Shown here piece by piece: positions 6,297 to 7,172 of a stretch of 7,172 nucleotides of DNA. The stretch comes from Sulfurovum sp. Its GTDB lineage: Bacteria > Campylobacterota > Campylobacteria > Campylobacterales > Sulfurovaceae. The stretch is from positions 1-7,172 of the forward strand of contig QNZV01000057.1 of NCBI GenBank assembly GCA_003978395.1, read 5' to 3'. How positions within the stretch are numbered: the stretch's first letter is position 1; the number at the start of each line of letters is the position of its first letter. A program made the translations under genes and the position numbers. The notes under the pieces were generated by a model. The model was not told the DNA's origin, ran no database searches, and was given only the letters and a program-made list of their open reading frames with translations.

Positions 6297-6343
6297 TAAC
6301 TCTAACACACTCCTACTGAATTTTTTTTAAATATTTAGAGTTA
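6297..6343. repeat. 9-bp inverted repeat overlapping the YkuD promoter
   Basis: TAACTCTAA (6297-6305) and TTAGAGTTA (6335-6343) are perfect inverted copies separated by 29 bases that include a run of eight T. The left copy contains the candidate -10 box of the minus-strand YkuD gene. The right copy places the same TAGAGT hexamer on the plus strand. It could be a paired regulator site or back-to-back promoter elements, or it may be chance. Confidence 0.35.
6299..6307 (-). promoter_or_regulatory. Candidate extended -10 promoter for the YkuD gene
   Basis: The minus strand reads TG-T-TAGAGT, and the context TGTGTTAGAGTT matches the glmM promoter TGTGTTAGAATT at 11 of 12 positions. A start near 6292 gives a leader of about 19 bases with AAGGA correctly placed. 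No -35 hexamer is seen, but an A-rich stretch (A8 on the minus strand) lies upstream, as is often seen in this phylum. Confidence 0.45.
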
Positions 6344-6443
6344 TCTACAAGGTAGGTAGCTAAAGTTTCCTTTTCTTCTATAGATAGTTATGAAGCTATT
6401 CTTTGTTGTGCTTCGATGTTGCTTTAAACTCTACACTTTTTCA

Positions 6444-6452
6444 TGATATACT
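6444..6452 (+). promoter_or_regulatory. Candidate extended -10 promoter for the lipoprotein gene
   Basis: TG-A-TATACT is an extended -10 box with one mismatch to TATAAT. A start near 6459 would give a leader of about 19 bases that ends in AAAAGG (6466-6471), 6 bases before the ATG at 6478. The remaining divergent region between about 6344 and 6443 shows no ORF, RNA gene or strong repeat that I can support. Confidence 0.55.
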
Positions 6453-6477
6453 ATGAACAATAAACAAAAGGTTCATT

Positions 6478-7140
6478 ATGAAAAAACTATTACTATTAAT
6501 TACTTTAATCACACTCTTTATCTCATGTGCAAGTGATTCAAAAAATATAAATAACTCTATATCAACCCAAAAGAGCATCAAAAACATACCCATACCATTT
6601 AGAGAACATGGATATAGTCAACACGCTTCACAACTCATTGTTTCTAAAAAAGCATTTGATAGTTTCATAATGCAAATAGGCAATGGAGATAACTGGAACA
6701 AAAAAACAGAAGTTTTAGAAGCACTACAAAATGCAAACATAGATTTTAAAAAGAATAATCTACTTTTTTATCGCATAACAAGAGGTTCAGGTTCTATTAA
6801 ACTAGATGTTGACAATAGCAATATTATCCTAAATAACAATGAGATTACCATTAACATTAAAGAGAGTACACCAAGTGTAGGAACAGCAGATATGGCATAT
6901 TATGCCTTAGCCTACAAAGTCAACAAAACCATAAAAACCATCACTTTTGATAACAAAAAGCAAAAGGTTATTATAGAAAACAAAGAGAGTGATATGGTTG
7001 TTCCTAAAAACTGTAAAGCATGGTCTGACGGATGCAATAACTGTCATAAAATTGGAGACGATGATAAAGGAGCATGTACTAAAAGAGCTTGTTTGGTCTA
7101 TCGACCTCAAGACTTTCGATGTACTGCTTGGGAAGAGTAG
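6478..7140 (+). CDS. Predicted lipoprotein with PrcB-like domain and six-cysteine C-terminal tail
   Basis: I do not recognise a named gene. The 220-aa protein starts with a type II signal peptide (K2-K3, hydrophobic core 4-15, lipobox F-I-S-C with C17), so it should be lipidated and sit in the periplasm on the inner or outer membrane. A low-complexity polar linker (18-40) leads to a beta-rich domain (about 45-170). The T-P-S-V-G-T-A-D-M-A-Y-Y-A-L-A-Y stretch (131-146), after a strand-like I-T-I-N-I-K-E-S, resembles the PrcB C-terminal type of fold; this is a weak, by-eye match. The tail has cysteines at 179, 186, 189, 200, 205 and 215 around W-S-D-G-C-N-N-C-H, suggesting three disulfides. C186-N-N-C189-H190 also spells the CXXCH haem c motif. 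The gene appears monocistronic, with its own promoter and a following hairpin. Function is unknown. Confidence 0.85.
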   Translation: MKKLLLLITLITLFISCASDSKNINNSISTQKSIKNIPIPFREHGYSQHASQLIVSKKAFDSFIMQIGNGDNWNKKTEVLEALQNANIDFKKNNLLFYRITRGSGSIKLDVDNSNIILNNNEITINIKESTPSVGTADMAYYALAYKVNKTIKTITFDNKKQKVIIENKESDMVVPKNCKAWSDGCNNCHKIGDDDKGACTKRACLVYRPQDFRCTAWEE

Positions 7141-7144
7141 CAAA

Positions 7145-7168
7145 GAGAAAAACGTAAAAGTTTTTCTC
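7145..7168. terminator. Probable terminator hairpin after the lipoprotein gene
   Basis: GAGAAAAAC (7145-7153), loop GTAAAA, GTTTTTCTC (7160-7168): a perfect 9-bp stem with a 6-base loop starting 4 bases after the stop codon. The stem is AT-rich, with A5 and T5 runs inside it and no further T-tail (CAATG follows), so strength and direction are uncertain. The window ends here. Confidence 0.6.
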
Positions 7169-7172
7169 AATG

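Noticed and set aside
6392..6414. GAAGC/GCTTC short inverted repeat in the divergent region before the lipoprotein gene
   Set aside because: Only 5 bp with a 13-base spacer and no positional relation to a promoter or start; within chance expectation.
6907..7170. An 87-codon minus-strand ORF opposite the end of the lipoprotein gene
   Set aside because: It overlaps the cysteine-rich coding tail and begins within the terminal hairpin; F/S-rich antisense composition, no independent support.
1..7172. Search for CRISPR arrays, tRNA/rRNA genes, insertion sequences, phage or defence genes
   Set aside because: No regularly spaced repeats, no transposase-like or integrase-like protein and no recognisable RNA gene were seen; the genes are mostly housekeeping and envelope functions.

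Overview
This 7.2 kb, AT-rich window (roughly one-third GC by eye) looks like the chromosome of a Campylobacterota (epsilonproteobacterial) bacterium. The evidence is the glmM-lspA gene pair, a threonyl-tRNA synthetase with only a remnant of the N-terminal TGS domain, the thrS-infC pair, UUG start codons, and promoters with a clear -10 box but no clear -35 box. A free-living relative such as Sulfurimonas or Sulfurovum is plausible, but the genus is inference.

Layout, left to right. On the minus strand, reading leftwards from about 1.7 kb, are a 49-codon small membrane-protein ORF with its own ribosome binding site, glmM (phosphoglucosamine mutase, cell-wall precursor synthesis), and the start of lspA (lipoprotein signal peptidase), which overlaps glmM by 4 bases and runs off the left edge. 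A divergent, very AT-rich control region (about 1692-1857) holds promoters in both directions, AT-rich repeats and a perfect 8-bp inverted repeat just upstream of the thrS -10 box. On the plus strand, thrS and infC form a translationally coupled pair (TTGA overlap, both starting at TTG), closed by a perfect 28-bp palindrome acting as terminator. Next on the plus strand is a membrane-anchored DUF945/YdgA-family protein. It converges, with 1 base between stop codons, on a minus-strand secreted L,D-transpeptidase-family (YkuD) protein. A 204-base divergent promoter region separates that gene from a plus-strand lipoprotein with six cysteines in its C-terminal tail, followed by a hairpin at the right edge.

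Much of the window is envelope biology (GlmM, LspA, a YkuD peptidoglycan enzyme, a DUF945 membrane protein and a lipoprotein that LspA would process), alongside the translation pair ThrS/IF3. I see no mobile element, CRISPR array, tRNA, rRNA or defence system, and no convincing new multi-gene system. The items most worth a second look are the Cys-rich lipoprotein with an embedded CXXCH, the 49-aa membrane ORF ahead of glmM, and the inverted repeat at the thrS promoter.
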